From: JAVJSU01 sp040219275
Lineage (GTDB): Bacteria; Chloroflexota; Anaerolineae; Aggregatilineales; Phototrophicaceae
Reading direction: 5' to 3'
DNA length: 64,000 nucleotides
Assembly: GCA_040219275.1 (NCBI GenBank)
Contig: JAVJSU010000046.1
Coordinates: 1-64,000, forward strand
A model generated the notes under the pieces. The model was not told the DNA's origin, did not search any database, and worked only from the letters and a program-made list of their open reading frames with translations. A program made the translations under genes and the position numbers. Every line of letters begins with the position of its first letter. The first letter of the stretch is position 1. Of the stretch, positions 7,397 through 16,626 are shown piece by piece.

Positions 7397-9898
7397 ATGA
7401 ATAGATATCAAATTCCCAACGCAAAGATCGGGCGTGCCCGTAAGGGTCGCGCAATACTATGGATAATGGTGCTGTTGACCCTCCTGCTGACCGCCTGTGA
7501 TGCGAACAACGCCGATAGTGTGACCTATGTGGTCATCACGGGTGAAGTGCCATCTCAAAATGTGGACGCGAACGGGGCGAATCAGCAAGTTGCCCTCCAA
7601 CAAGCCCAAGCTACCCCAGCCCCGCAACCTTCTCCTACACCGGATGTTCCGCCGGATGTCATGCTAAATGTTGCCAATCGCTATTTTCTGAATGGGTATT
7701 TTGAAAATGCCGTAACGACCTATCAGGATATCTTGCTGTTAGGCGATCAATTGGATGCAGAAACACGGGCATCCGCATTGTTTGGCGTGGGACGGGCGGC
7801 ATTACGCGCTGGCTTGTTTAGCACGGCGGTGGATGGCTTTAACACGCTCATCTCGTTGTATCCGTCAGATTTTCGCACGCATCAATCCTTTTTCTTGCGC
7901 GGCGATGCGTATATGGGCGTTTCCAACTGGGAAGCGGCGATCTCTGATTTTCAGCAATATCTCTCGTTGCGCCCCGGTTGGATTGATAGCTGGGTCTATG
8001 AGCGTATTGGCGATGCACAACTTGCTCTGGGGCAATTCGCGCCTGCGCTGGCAAGTTATGATCTCGCCACGCAGTCAAATCGGAGTCTGGTGCCACAGTT
8101 GGCATTACGTGAAAAAGTCGCTCAGGTCTATCTGAATAGTGGACGCACCGATGATGCCATCGCGCAGTATGATGCGATCCTTGCCGTCGCACAGAACGGT
8201 GCTTATCGCGCACAGATTGAGTTTCAGGCGGCGGAATCCATGCTGGCGATTGGCGAGACAGATCTGGCGCTGGAACGGCTATCGCAGGTCTTTAATCAAT
8301 ATCAATCGTCGCCGTATGCTTATCGTGCCATGTTGCTCTTAAACGAAAACGGTATCGCGATCAACAGCTATACGGAAGGGCGCGTGAATTACTTTTCAGA
8401 GCAATACGCGGCGGCGATTGAGGCGTTTAATCGCTTCACCACCGGGGCGGCATTGACGGAAATTCCCGCAGAACTCTACTTGCTCATCGGGCAATCGTAT
8501 CGCGCGGTGGGGAACTCTGCGGCGGCGCAGGTGGCTTTCCAGACGATCATCGAGCAATTCCCGACGGATGTGCTTTTTGGTGAGGCATTGCTAGAGCAAG
8601 GGCGCACGTACTTTCTGGATGGCGACATAGACACGGCAATCACGCGCTATCTCGCCATTGCAGATACTTACACTGATCTACGCGAAACGGCGGCTGAAGC
8701 GCTATGGCGTGCCGGTTATTTGCACGCGACGAACGAACGTCCCGTCGAAGCACGGGCGATTTTCCAACGTCTGGCGGCGACCTATCCCAACACCACACAG
8801 GCGACAAGTGGCTTATTCATCGCGGCATCAGCGGCGACCAATGCGGGCGATACACTCAGCGCGGAAACCCTTTACGGCACACTTGCGGCGACGGCTTCCG
8901 GTACAGATCAAGCCTCGGCATATTTATCGGTAGGGCGGTTGGCTTTACAGCGCGGAGACACGACCAATGCACAGGTGGCTTTTTCACGTGCTAGCGAAGC
9001 CGCGCCGGATAGCTACTTTAGCGCCCGCGCAACTGATTTGCTGGCGGGTCGTGCGCCGTTTACTGCACCACTTGAGTATGTGTTTGAATTCGATGATGTT
9101 GCAGATATTACAACCGCTGAAAATTGGCTGAGGGCGACGTTTGCTATCACGCAGGAAGGACCGCTGTGGCCCCTGTCTGCAACGCTCGAAGATGATGGAC
9201 GCATCCGGCGCGGGCGCGAATTGTGGACGATGGGCTTATATGACGAAGCGGAAACAGAGTTTTTCGATATTCTGGAAACCTATCAAAACGACGCACTGGC
9301 ATCGTATCAACTGGCGGTATTTTTACGCGGATTGGGTATTTTCTACCCGTCACAGGTGGGCGCGGCGAATGTAATCAATGCGGCAAATATGACGACTCTT
9401 GACGCACCGGCATATATCGCCCGAATGCGCTACCCGGTTTATTATCTGGATGTGGTTTTACGGGTCGCAGAAGAGAATAACTTTGACCCTCTGCTGATGT
9501 TTTCACTCATCCGTCATGAGAGCCTGTTTGACACCAATGCGACGGCGGCGGCGGGTGAAAAAGGGCTAACTCAGGTGATTCCGGGGACAGCTGATTATAT
9601 CGCGGGAGAACTTAATTGGCCCGATTATCAGCACAGTGATTTATTCCGTCCCTACGCGGGGATAGAATTTGGCGCATTTTACCTGAGCGAACAACTTAAT
9701 CGCTTTGATTACAACGCCTACGCGGCATTAGCTGGCTACAACGCCGGACCGGGACGTGCGATTGATTGGCTGGCGCTTTCCGGTGGTGATCCTGACCTGT
9801 TTATGTCCACCATCACGATTGCAACGACGCAATTGTATATTCAACGCATCTACAGCCATTATGCAATTTATAGAACACTCTATGGTAAAGACGCATAA
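7397..9898 (+). CDS. lipoprotein with TPR repeats and a C-terminal lytic transglycosylase (SLT) domain
   Basis: An 833-residue lipoprotein. A signal peptide ends in the lipobox LLTAC (Cys about 34), followed by a Gln/Pro/Thr-rich linker to about residue 85. Residues 90-600 are tetratricopeptide-like helices (A..YF.NG.YE.A...Y..). The end is a Slt70-type domain at about 685-820: catalytic Glu708 in RHESLF, then AAGEKGLTQV and YAALAGYNAGPG. Such enzymes cut the MurNAc-GlcNAc bond of peptidoglycan with formation of 1,6-anhydroMurNAc. The layout parallels Slt70, with a TPR superhelix before the catalytic domain, but membrane-anchored by lipid. It is monocistronic, between the promoter at 7361 and the terminator at 9923. 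Confidence 0.88.
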   Translation: MNRYQIPNAKIGRARKGRAILWIMVLLTLLLTACDANNADSVTYVVITGEVPSQNVDANGANQQVALQQAQATPAPQPSPTPDVPPDVMLNVANRYFLNGYFENAVTTYQDILLLGDQLDAETRASALFGVGRAALRAGLFSTAVDGFNTLISLYPSDFRTHQSFFLRGDAYMGVSNWEAAISDFQQYLSLRPGWIDSWVYERIGDAQLALGQFAPALASYDLATQSNRSLVPQLALREKVAQVYLNSGRTDDAIAQYDAILAVAQNGAYRAQIEFQAAESMLAIGETDLALERLSQVFNQYQSSPYAYRAMLLLNENGIAINSYTEGRVNYFSEQYAAAIEAFNRFTTGAALTEIPAELYLLIGQSYRAVGNSAAAQVAFQTIIEQFPTDVLFGEALLEQGRTYFLDGDIDTAITRYLAIADTYTDLRETAAEALWRAGYLHATNERPVEARAIFQRLAATYPNTTQATSGLFIAASAATNAGDTLSAETLYGTLAATASGTDQASAYLSVGRLALQRGDTTNAQVAFSRASEAAPDSYFSARATDLLAGRAPFTAPLEYVFEFDDVADITTAENWLRATFAITQEGPLWPLSATLEDDGRIRRGRELWTMGLYDEAETEFFDILETYQNDALASYQLAVFLRGLGIFYPSQVGAANVINAANMTTLDAPAYIARMRYPVYYLDVVLRVAEENNFDPLLMFSLIRHESLFDTNATAAAGEKGLTQVIPGTADYIAGELNWPDYQHSDLFRPYAGIEFGAFYLSEQLNRFDYNAYAALAGYNAGPGRAIDWLALSGGDPDLFMSTITIATTQLYIQRIYSHYAIYRTLYGKDA

Positions 9899-9922
9899 CA
9901 TGCCCTGAGCATACTATACGAT

Positions 9923-9961
9923 AAATAGGACACGAGAGGATGGGATCGTGTCCTATTTTTT
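9923..9961 (+). terminator. Rho-independent terminator after the transglycosylase gene
   Basis: A 13-bp inverted repeat, AAATAGGACACGA at 9923-9935 with its complement at 9946-9958, surrounds a 10-base loop and runs into six T. It starts 24 bases after the stop codon. Confidence 0.85.
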
Positions 9962-10034
9962 ATCTGCGAAAAAAGAAAGGTGGCGGCTCAGCCTGAATAA
10001 GTAATTTAGACAGTCTGTGTAGCGTACCGCGCGT

Positions 10035-10412
10035 TTAATTCGCTATTTGTGCCAACATGGTGCGTACTTTTGTCACGAGATCATGGTGTAGGATGGGCTT
10101 GGGCAGATAATCGTTTGCCCCTGCTTCCATACCCCGCATTACACTCTCCGCATCACCTCGTGCAGAAAGGATAAGCACAGGTGTATCCGCAGTATCGTTA
10201 CGTTCGCGGATCACACTACATAGCTCGATCCCATCCATACCCGGCATCATTACGTCGAGAATAATCATATCGGGGGTGTTTTGATTTAACACAGCAAGTG
10301 CCGCATCGGCATCTTTTGCCTTCAAAACGGTAAACCCACCGCGTTCCAACATGATGCCGATGAGCGTGAGCGCGCCAATTTCATCGTCAACCACGAGGAT
10401 GTGTTTTTTCAT
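10035..10412 (-). CDS. single-domain response regulator (receiver only)
   Basis: A 125-residue CheY-like receiver with no output domain. The acidic pair is Asp9-Asp10 (VVDDE), the phospho-acceptor Asp53 (ILDVMMPGMDG), the conserved Ser83 (LSARG) and Lys105 (LPKP). All key residues are intact, so it should accept phosphate from a histidine kinase and act by protein contact. No kinase gene is adjacent; the nearest is near 25 kb. The start is supported by TTGGAGG seven bases before the ATG. It is transcribed away from the parvulin gene. Confidence 0.92.
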   Translation of the reverse strand: MKKHILVVDDEIGALTLIGIMLERGGFTVLKAKDADAALAVLNQNTPDMIILDVMMPGMDGIELCSVIRERNDTADTPVLILSARGDAESVMRGMEAGANDYLPKPILHHDLVTKVRTMLAQIAN

Positions 10413-10770
10413 TCAAACCTCCAAAGTTTAGGAGCCTTTGTAGACGGTATCGCCACATGACTATATCTTATCATATGCTTGACATGCTTTATCAATACTT
10501 AAGATAGTTCATGTTCAGGTTATCTTTGAAGTTTACCATCCATTATGAATTACGCGCAACCTCCACTAGCACAACTATTCACCCAACTTGCTTGCTTGAG
10601 TCACTGTTTTACTGTTAAAACCGACAATCTGCCACTAATACTGTTTAAAAAGGTTTAAGTGCTTCAACGAATGACGAATTTGGGGTACATATTTAATTGT
10701 CTTTACGCTATGCTGGTATCTTAAAGTGTTCACGTAAAATGAGCCGTTTCAAACCATTGGAGTGGTAATC
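10413..10770. other. divergent intergenic region
   Basis: About 360 AT-rich bases between the divergent receiver and parvulin genes. No coding frame of note. The only promoter-like sequence on the plus strand is TGGTATCTT at 10714-10722, an extended -10 form. GGAG at 10759-10762 is the ribosome site of the next gene. Confidence 0.35.
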
Positions 10771-12726
10771 TTGTACCCAAAAAATCTTTCCCTACGTAAT
10801 TTGCTATTGATCGTTATATTCATCATCCTGCCATTTTCATTTGTCAGCGCGCAGGATGATACCTATGTGATCCCCGATAATCCCGAAGGTGCTGATCCTG
10901 AAATGGTGATTGCAACCATTGGTGATACGACCATCACACTGGAAGAATTTTTTCAGCGTGTGCGGTATGAGCGTTTCTTGCGCTTTAACCTGCTGAATAC
11001 GGTGGTCGATCAAGCTGGACCGGAAATTCTGATTCTGGATGATCCTGCTAATCAGCTTGCTCCGCAAATCGCACAATTTTTAGAGAATATCGCAGATGCT
11101 CAATCTTTCGGTCAACAGGTGTACCGTTCTATGGTATTGGAACGCATGTATCATCGTGAGGCTGAAATACGCGGTCTGGAAATCGAAGAATGTGCGATCA
11201 ACCAGAATTGGGTGAGCGTCCTCAATGATCCGAGCTTGCAAACTGGCGAATGTGAATTTGCTGAAGGCTTTGAAGCCGCCAGACAAAGTTTCATTGATCG
11301 TGCGATGATGTTCTCCGGTATGACGGAAGAGCAAGTCGTTTCCAATGTGCGCGTGTTATCAGAGTTTGACGCGGTCTTCAACGCTTTAGGTGACGAAGTT
11401 GAATTACCCGATGTTGATACCATCACAACCAGCCACATCCGCGTTGCTGAAGAAGAAACAGCACAGACGGCGATGGATGCGCTGGATGCTGGCGAAGAGT
11501 GGTACAGCGTAATGTTCCAATATACAGAAGATGCCGGCGTGATTGGTGGTGGCGGTGCGTTGCCCCCGCTACAACGTGGTGCTACTGTTGCGGAATTTGA
11601 CGCGGCGATCTTCGATCCTGCCAATGAACCGGGCGATATACTCGGTCCGATTGAGACACAATTCGGCTTTCACATTATTGAAATTCAGGAACAACGTTCC
11701 GGTAGACGCGTCAGCCATATTCTGTTCACCTCAGAAGACGAAGCCAACGTAGCGGTTCAGCTTTTGAACGATGATAATGTCGATTTTGGCGCGCTGGCGG
11801 CACAGTATTCCGCAGATTTAACCACCCGCGATGGTGGCGGTGATCTCGGTTACCTCGTCCCGAACAACACGTTGATGCCGGATGCCTTTAACGAAGCGGT
11901 TTTCGCGGCGGAAGTCGGGCAGGTATTGGGTCCGATTGAGACAGAACGCGGTTTTCATGTGGCGGTTGTCACAGAAGCCAATGGCGATGAAGCGGCTGAA
12001 GTCGTTGCCCGTCACATCCTTGTTGATAATGGGGAATTGGCGCAGGAGTTGTTAGATCGTATCAACGCGGGCGAAGATTTCGCCACTTTAGCCAATATTT
12101 ACTCACTTGATGGTGGCGGAAATGCTGGCGATACGTTATCCATTATTTCTCAGGGACAACAATCAGGCGCATACTCATTAGAGGATATGTTTGAACAATT
12201 CCCCGCGCTGGCGTTGGGTCTGCGCGATGTTGAACAGGGTGATATTGTCGGTCCGTTGAATACCCAATTTGGCTATTTCATCGTGCGGATTGAAGAAACC
12301 GGTACTCGTCCACCCACCGCTGAAGAACGCAATTTAGCCATCCAAGACTATGTGGATGCGTGGCAGGTGGAGCAACTCGAAGGTGGTTTGGTTGACGAAA
12401 CCAACATCTGGAGAGAGTTTATCGTGTTTGATCCGATGCCGTCGGATGTCTCTGAGGCGCTGGTGGATCTTGATATTTTCATCGAACGCTCGCGGGCAGA
12501 TGCTGAAGAATTCCGCGTTGCGAATAGCATTCCAAACGTACTTTCCCGTTTGACCGTGCCAACGCCGATCATCCCGGATGTTGAGATTACACCGGAAGTT
12601 GAAGCTACGCCGGAAATGGAAGCGACACCGGAAATGGAAGCGACTGAACCTGCTGAAGCCGAAGACAGTAGCGACGCTGAAATGACACCGGAAGCCACGC
12701 CAGAAGCCACAGAAGCGGCGGGCTAA
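10771..12726 (+). CDS. secreted peptidyl-prolyl isomerase/foldase with three parvulin domains
   Basis: About 651 residues. An N-terminal hydrophobic signal (LLLIVIFIILPFSFVSA) ends near residue 27; no lipobox Cys follows, so the product is secreted or membrane-held. A SurA/PrsA-like helical chaperone region covers 30-210. Three tandem rotamase domains follow: ITTSHIRV with GFHIIEI (about 220-310), RVSHILF with DGGGDLGYL and GFHVAVV (about 315-410), and VARHILVD with GGNAGD and GYFIVRI (about 415-515). The tail from about 600 is a Glu/Pro/Thr-rich repeat (PEMEAT). Parvulins catalyse proline isomerisation during folding of exported proteins. A GTG at 10762 is in frame, but it overlaps the GGAG ribosome site; the TTG at 10771 has the proper 8-base spacing. 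Confidence 0.85.
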   Translation: MYPKNLSLRNLLLIVIFIILPFSFVSAQDDTYVIPDNPEGADPEMVIATIGDTTITLEEFFQRVRYERFLRFNLLNTVVDQAGPEILILDDPANQLAPQIAQFLENIADAQSFGQQVYRSMVLERMYHREAEIRGLEIEECAINQNWVSVLNDPSLQTGECEFAEGFEAARQSFIDRAMMFSGMTEEQVVSNVRVLSEFDAVFNALGDEVELPDVDTITTSHIRVAEEETAQTAMDALDAGEEWYSVMFQYTEDAGVIGGGGALPPLQRGATVAEFDAAIFDPANEPGDILGPIETQFGFHIIEIQEQRSGRRVSHILFTSEDEANVAVQLLNDDNVDFGALAAQYSADLTTRDGGGDLGYLVPNNTLMPDAFNEAVFAAEVGQVLGPIETERGFHVAVVTEANGDEAAEVVARHILVDNGELAQELLDRINAGEDFATLANIYSLDGGGNAGDTLSIISQGQQSGAYSLEDMFEQFPALALGLRDVEQGDIVGPLNTQFGYFIVRIEETGTRPPTAEERNLAIQDYVDAWQVEQLEGGLVDETNIWREFIVFDPMPSDVSEALVDLDIFIERSRADAEEFRVANSIPNVLSRLTVPTPIIPDVEITPEVEATPEMEATPEMEATEPAEAEDSSDAEMTPEATPEATEAAG

Positions 12727-13019
12727 ATTCTGCTTGATTCGATAATGTTCTGATCGAATTGTTATCGCACAATATAAACGACCATTGGCGGTGGGGAGCG
12801 TGTCTCCTCATCGCTTTTTGATTAATGTCGGGCAGATATCACTGTCTGTTTCCATATCTCGTGCATATAATCTCCATATCTTCTCCACAATTTTAGCGCA
12901 CAATAATAAGAGTACGCCGTGTGGAGAGTCATCGCACAACTGACGATTTTCAGCACATCCACTACGTAAAGACCATCGCATAACGAAGAATATGTTACGC
13001 GGACTAAAGGAGAGTTTTC

Positions 13020-13976
13020 GTGAAAGAACAAGTTGCACTACAAGTAGACCACGTCTCAAAATCTTACGGTGATTTTCGCGCCGTCGATAATGTGAGTTTT
13101 GAAGTAAATCGTGGTGAAATTTTCGCCATGCTGGGTCCAAACGGTGCGGGTAAATCCACGACCATTCGTATGATTCTGGACATCATGAAGCCGGATACCG
13201 GAACCATTCGCGTCTTTGGTGCGCCCATAAATGACGCATCGAAAGACCGAATCGGGTATTTGCCGGAAGAACGTGGCTTATACAAAGGCGTGAAAGTCAT
13301 TGATGTGATGACCTATCTCGGCACGCTTAAAGGCATGTCTCATCGTAACGCCCATGACCGTGCAATGGAAATGCTGGAACGTCTTGATCTGCAAGACAAC
13401 GCCAATAGCAAAGTGAGCGAACTCAGTAAGGGTATGGGACAGAAGGTGCAATTTGCTGTCACGGTGTTGCATGAGCCGGATTTAGTTATCATTGATGAGC
13501 CGTTTTCAGGGCTTGATCCGGTCAATACGATGACTATTAAGCAATTGATCCTCGATATGCGTGAGAAGGGTACGGCGATTATCATGAGTACCCATCAGAT
13601 GCAACAGGTGGAGGAAATGGCGGATCGTCTATTGATGATTAATCGTGGTAAGCAGGCGCTTTACGGCTCTGTGAATGATGTCCGTCGTCAATATGCCCTG
13701 CACGCGGTTATTGTTGATGGTGAGGGCAATTGGGAAGGTTTGCCGGGTGTTGTGCAGGTTGAAAACGCACCGAACGAACGGGATAGCAAATTGTTGCACC
13801 TCGCGGAAAACGTCAGTACCAATGATTTATTGGCAAGCATCGCCGCAACACCGGGGACGAATATCACCCGTTTTGAGGAAGCTGTGCCGAGCTTGAACGA
13901 CATTTTCATCCGTGTGGTTGGCGAGCGTGTGCTTTCAACTGGTGATGTGGAACGTGTTGAGATGGAGCGTGTATAA
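13020..13976 (+). CDS. ABC transporter ATP-binding protein (NatA/exporter type)
   Basis: The 318-residue ATPase has Walker A GPNGAGKST (about 39-47), a Q-loop-equivalent region with YLPEERGLY, the signature LSKGMGQK, Walker B LVIIDEPFSGLDP and the H-loop STHQ. The C-terminal 90 residues are the extra domain found in NatA-like exporter ATPases. It powers the two permeases that follow. The GTG start is set by AAAGGAGA about eight bases upstream. The stop codon directly abuts the ATG of the first permease, so the three genes are one operon. The exported substrate is unknown; drug, peptide or sodium export are the usual options. Confidence 0.9.
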   Translation: MKEQVALQVDHVSKSYGDFRAVDNVSFEVNRGEIFAMLGPNGAGKSTTIRMILDIMKPDTGTIRVFGAPINDASKDRIGYLPEERGLYKGVKVIDVMTYLGTLKGMSHRNAHDRAMEMLERLDLQDNANSKVSELSKGMGQKVQFAVTVLHEPDLVIIDEPFSGLDPVNTMTIKQLILDMREKGTAIIMSTHQMQQVEEMADRLLMINRGKQALYGSVNDVRRQYALHAVIVDGEGNWEGLPGVVQVENAPNERDSKLLHLAENVSTNDLLASIAATPGTNITRFEEAVPSLNDIFIRVVGERVLSTGDVERVEMERV

Positions 13977-15245
13977 ATGAATAAAGTCTGGTTAGTGATA
14001 AAGCGGGAATATCTGTATAACCTGCGTCGTCCGGCTTTTTTGTTCGCCGCACTAGGCACACCGATATTCTTTATTGCGATTTTCGTGCTCTCGATTGTGA
14101 TTACCTCAGAAACCCAACGCGACGTTGCTGATTTAACACAGGTCGGTTATGTGGATAATGCGGGCGTGCTGAATGCTGGCATGATGCTGGAAGATTATCC
14201 TGATCTGTTCAGCGCCTATCCTGATGAAACCGCCGCCCGTGCCGCCTTAGACGATGGCACCGTTGATGGTTACGCTGTGATTGCTGAAAATTATATGCAA
14301 TCTGGTGTGGTCAATCTCTATAGTTACGATGGCTTGCCAGAAAATATGCGTAGTGTTGTAGATCAGTTGATTACACTGAATTTGACACAGGGCGTTGAAC
14401 TGGGATTACCGCAAAATCTTGTGCTAGATTCACTAGAAATGACTGTTCAACTGGGTGAAGGCGGACGCGAACTTAACGATGAAGCGTTGATCGGTCTGAT
14501 CATCTTTCCGTTGATTTTCGCCATTGTGTTCGTCATGGCAACCCAATTCACCAGCGGATTTTTAATGTCCGGTCTGGTAGATGAACGTACCAATCGCATC
14601 ATGGAAGTGCTCGTCACCAGCGTCACGCCGGGGCAATTATTGACCGGCAAGCTGATCGGGTTATTTTTACTCGGCTTAACCCAGTTGACCATTTGGGTTG
14701 GCGCTGGTTTGGCAGTCAGCCTTTTGGGGCGAGATGTGGAAATTCTCAGCGGTGTGATTTTAACGCCGGACATGGTGATTTTTGGTCTGATCTACTTCGT
14801 GCTCGGTTATTTGCTGGTCGCCAGTGTGATGGCAGGCATCGGCGCGATAGTGAATTCTGAACAGGAAAGCCGCCAAATGGCATTCTTCATCACATTCCCG
14901 CTGTTTGTACCATACTTCTTTCTGGTGCAATTCTTACTTGAGCCGAATGACACAATTCCGGTTGTACTGTCGCTGATTCCCTTTACCGCGCCAATGTCGA
15001 TGATGATGCGTTTAGGGGTGACGACTGTTCCCGCGTGGCAGATCGCGGCAAGTATCGGGTTGCTATTATTAACGACGGTTGTATTCACATGGGGATCGAT
15101 AAAAGTATTCCGGTGGGGCTTGCTGTTATACGGTAAGAAACTGCGCCCGCGTGAGATTCTCGCGGTGTTACGTGGCAATCCGTATGCCTATAGTGACCCC
15201 GTGATTGAAACCACCGGACAGGCTGTAAAGGAGACATCACGATGA
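13977..15245 (+). CDS. ABC-2 family permease, first subunit
   Basis: This 422-residue membrane protein has one N-terminal transmembrane segment (about 22-42), a large extracytoplasmic loop (about 43-160), and five or so segments between 165 and 390, the ABC-2/NatB topology. The conserved cytoplasmic motif VDERTNRIMEVLVTSVTP precedes GKLIGL, the ABC-2 hallmark. It should pair with the next gene to form a heterodimeric exporter driven by the ATPase at 13020. Its ATG follows the ATPase stop codon with no gap, and its own stop overlaps the next start by four bases, indicating translational coupling. Confidence 0.87.
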   Translation: MNKVWLVIKREYLYNLRRPAFLFAALGTPIFFIAIFVLSIVITSETQRDVADLTQVGYVDNAGVLNAGMMLEDYPDLFSAYPDETAARAALDDGTVDGYAVIAENYMQSGVVNLYSYDGLPENMRSVVDQLITLNLTQGVELGLPQNLVLDSLEMTVQLGEGGRELNDEALIGLIIFPLIFAIVFVMATQFTSGFLMSGLVDERTNRIMEVLVTSVTPGQLLTGKLIGLFLLGLTQLTIWVGAGLAVSLLGRDVEILSGVILTPDMVIFGLIYFVLGYLLVASVMAGIGAIVNSEQESRQMAFFITFPLFVPYFFLVQFLLEPNDTIPVVLSLIPFTAPMSMMMRLGVTTVPAWQIAASIGLLLLTTVVFTWGSIKVFRWGLLLYGKKLRPREILAVLRGNPYAYSDPVIETTGQAVKETSR

Positions 15246-16525
15246 ACAATATTTTACGGGTATTCCGGTATGAACTGAGCCGGAATGTACGCCGACGCGC
15301 CTTTCTGTTTACGGCTTTCGGTTTGCCGATTCTCATATTTGCGCTGTTTTTTGTGGTGCAGATTGTTTCCACGAATGCAAACGAAGACTCACAGGAACAA
15401 TTGACGGAAGATGCACAGGAATTCCTTGTCGGCTATGTCGATCAATCCGGTGTGTTTGCCGGTGTTGGTACGCTAAGAGGTGGTGAAGTCGCGCCATTTC
15501 CAGATCAAGCCGCCGCACAGGATGCGCTGGATAATGGCTTCATCGAGGCATACTATCTGATCCCGCCGGATTTTGCCGAAACCGGGATGTTTACGATGGT
15601 GTTGCCGGAATTTAGCCTGAGCGATATTTCGTCAGGTCCGGTCAATGATTTGATCTATGAAAAAGTAAGCGACACCGTGGGTGCAGAATTAGCTCAACGG
15701 GTGAGCGCGGCTTCGTCAGGTGAAGTAATTCAGCTGGAGCGTGTACCTGTAGGTGGCGAGGTCAATGGCAGTGAACAGACAACGGGTGAAGTGATTACCG
15801 AAGAAAGTCAGGATGATCGTTTCTGGTTGATTTATGTGTTTGGTTTGCTGTTCATGCTGTCACTCTTCGGCACCAATGGCTATTTGATGCAAAGTGTCAT
15901 CGAAGAGAAAGAAACCCGTATCGTGGAAATTTTGATTTCGTCGGTACGTCCGATTCAACTGCTCAGTGGGAAAATATTCGCGCTTGGCTTGCTTGGCTTG
16001 TTGCAAATTGGCGCGTGGCTAGGGACGATGTTCGTGCTTTCGAGATTGGTCGGTGGGGTAGACGCACCGGGTATTTTCTCCTTCGTTCAAGGGGTAGATT
16101 CACAGGTCTCAGCAGAGACAATCATTCTGTTTGTGATCTATTTTATCCTCGGCTATTTGTTCTTTGCGGCGGTTTATGGGGCTATCGGGGCGATTTCTAC
16201 ATCGTTGCAGAATGGTCCGAATTACGCGGCAATCTTTACAATGCCGTTGATTCTGCCTTTCTTGATGCTGAATGCCTTTGCAGAAACGCCAAATGCGACG
16301 TTGCCGGTCATTTTGAGCATCTTCCCGCTGACATCGCCCATTTCGATGATTATCCGCCTTGTGGTGACGGAAGTACCTGTTGCGGAGTTGGCGTTGAGCA
16401 TTGGCTTGTTGATTGTGACCGACATCTTCATGATCTGGCTAGCAGGGCGCATCTTCCGTTCAAACAGCTTGCTAGCAGGGCAGTTGCCGAAGCTCAGAGA
16501 TATTCCCAAATTGATTGCCGGATAA
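15242..16525 (+). CDS. ABC-2 family permease, second subunit
   Basis: A 427-residue paralog of the preceding permease with the same plan: N-terminal helix (about 20-40), extracytoplasmic domain to about 190, then several helices. The cytoplasmic motif reads IEEKETRIVEILISSVRP followed by SGKIFALG. The ATGA overlap with the upstream gene implies coupled translation. Two related but distinct permeases plus one ATPase suggest an obligate heterodimer. The gene is followed 43 bases later by a strong terminator. Confidence 0.87.
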   Translation: MNNILRVFRYELSRNVRRRAFLFTAFGLPILIFALFFVVQIVSTNANEDSQEQLTEDAQEFLVGYVDQSGVFAGVGTLRGGEVAPFPDQAAAQDALDNGFIEAYYLIPPDFAETGMFTMVLPEFSLSDISSGPVNDLIYEKVSDTVGAELAQRVSAASSGEVIQLERVPVGGEVNGSEQTTGEVITEESQDDRFWLIYVFGLLFMLSLFGTNGYLMQSVIEEKETRIVEILISSVRPIQLLSGKIFALGLLGLLQIGAWLGTMFVLSRLVGGVDAPGIFSFVQGVDSQVSAETIILFVIYFILGYLFFAAVYGAIGAISTSLQNGPNYAAIFTMPLILPFLMLNAFAETPNATLPVILSIFPLTSPISMIIRLVVTEVPVAELALSIGLLIVTDIFMIWLAGRIFRSNSLLAGQLPKLRDIPKLIAG

Positions 16526-16567
16526 TTTGCCTGAAAATCATCCGGTAAAAGACAGCTAAATAGTAAA

Positions 16568-16601
16568 GAGGCGATCACAGTTTCGTGATCGCCTCTTTTT
16601 T
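16568..16601 (+). terminator. Rho-independent terminator of the ABC operon
   Basis: An 11-bp perfect stem GAGGCGATCAC / GTGATCGCCTC (16568-16578, 16585-16595) with a 6-base loop is followed by six T. It sits between convergent genes and best fits the plus-strand operon. Confidence 0.9.
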
Positions 16602-16626
16602 GTGATTGTTGACTTTTTACCGTTCG

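Noticed and set aside
6731..7411. 226-codon open frame on the minus strand
   Set aside because: It lies wholly antisense to the GcvT part of the fusion gene, is His/Arg-rich in a way typical of antisense frames, and has no ribosome site.
16015..16548. 177-codon open frame overlapping the second ABC permease
   Set aside because: Frame-shifted copy of the permease coding sequence with skewed composition and no start signal.
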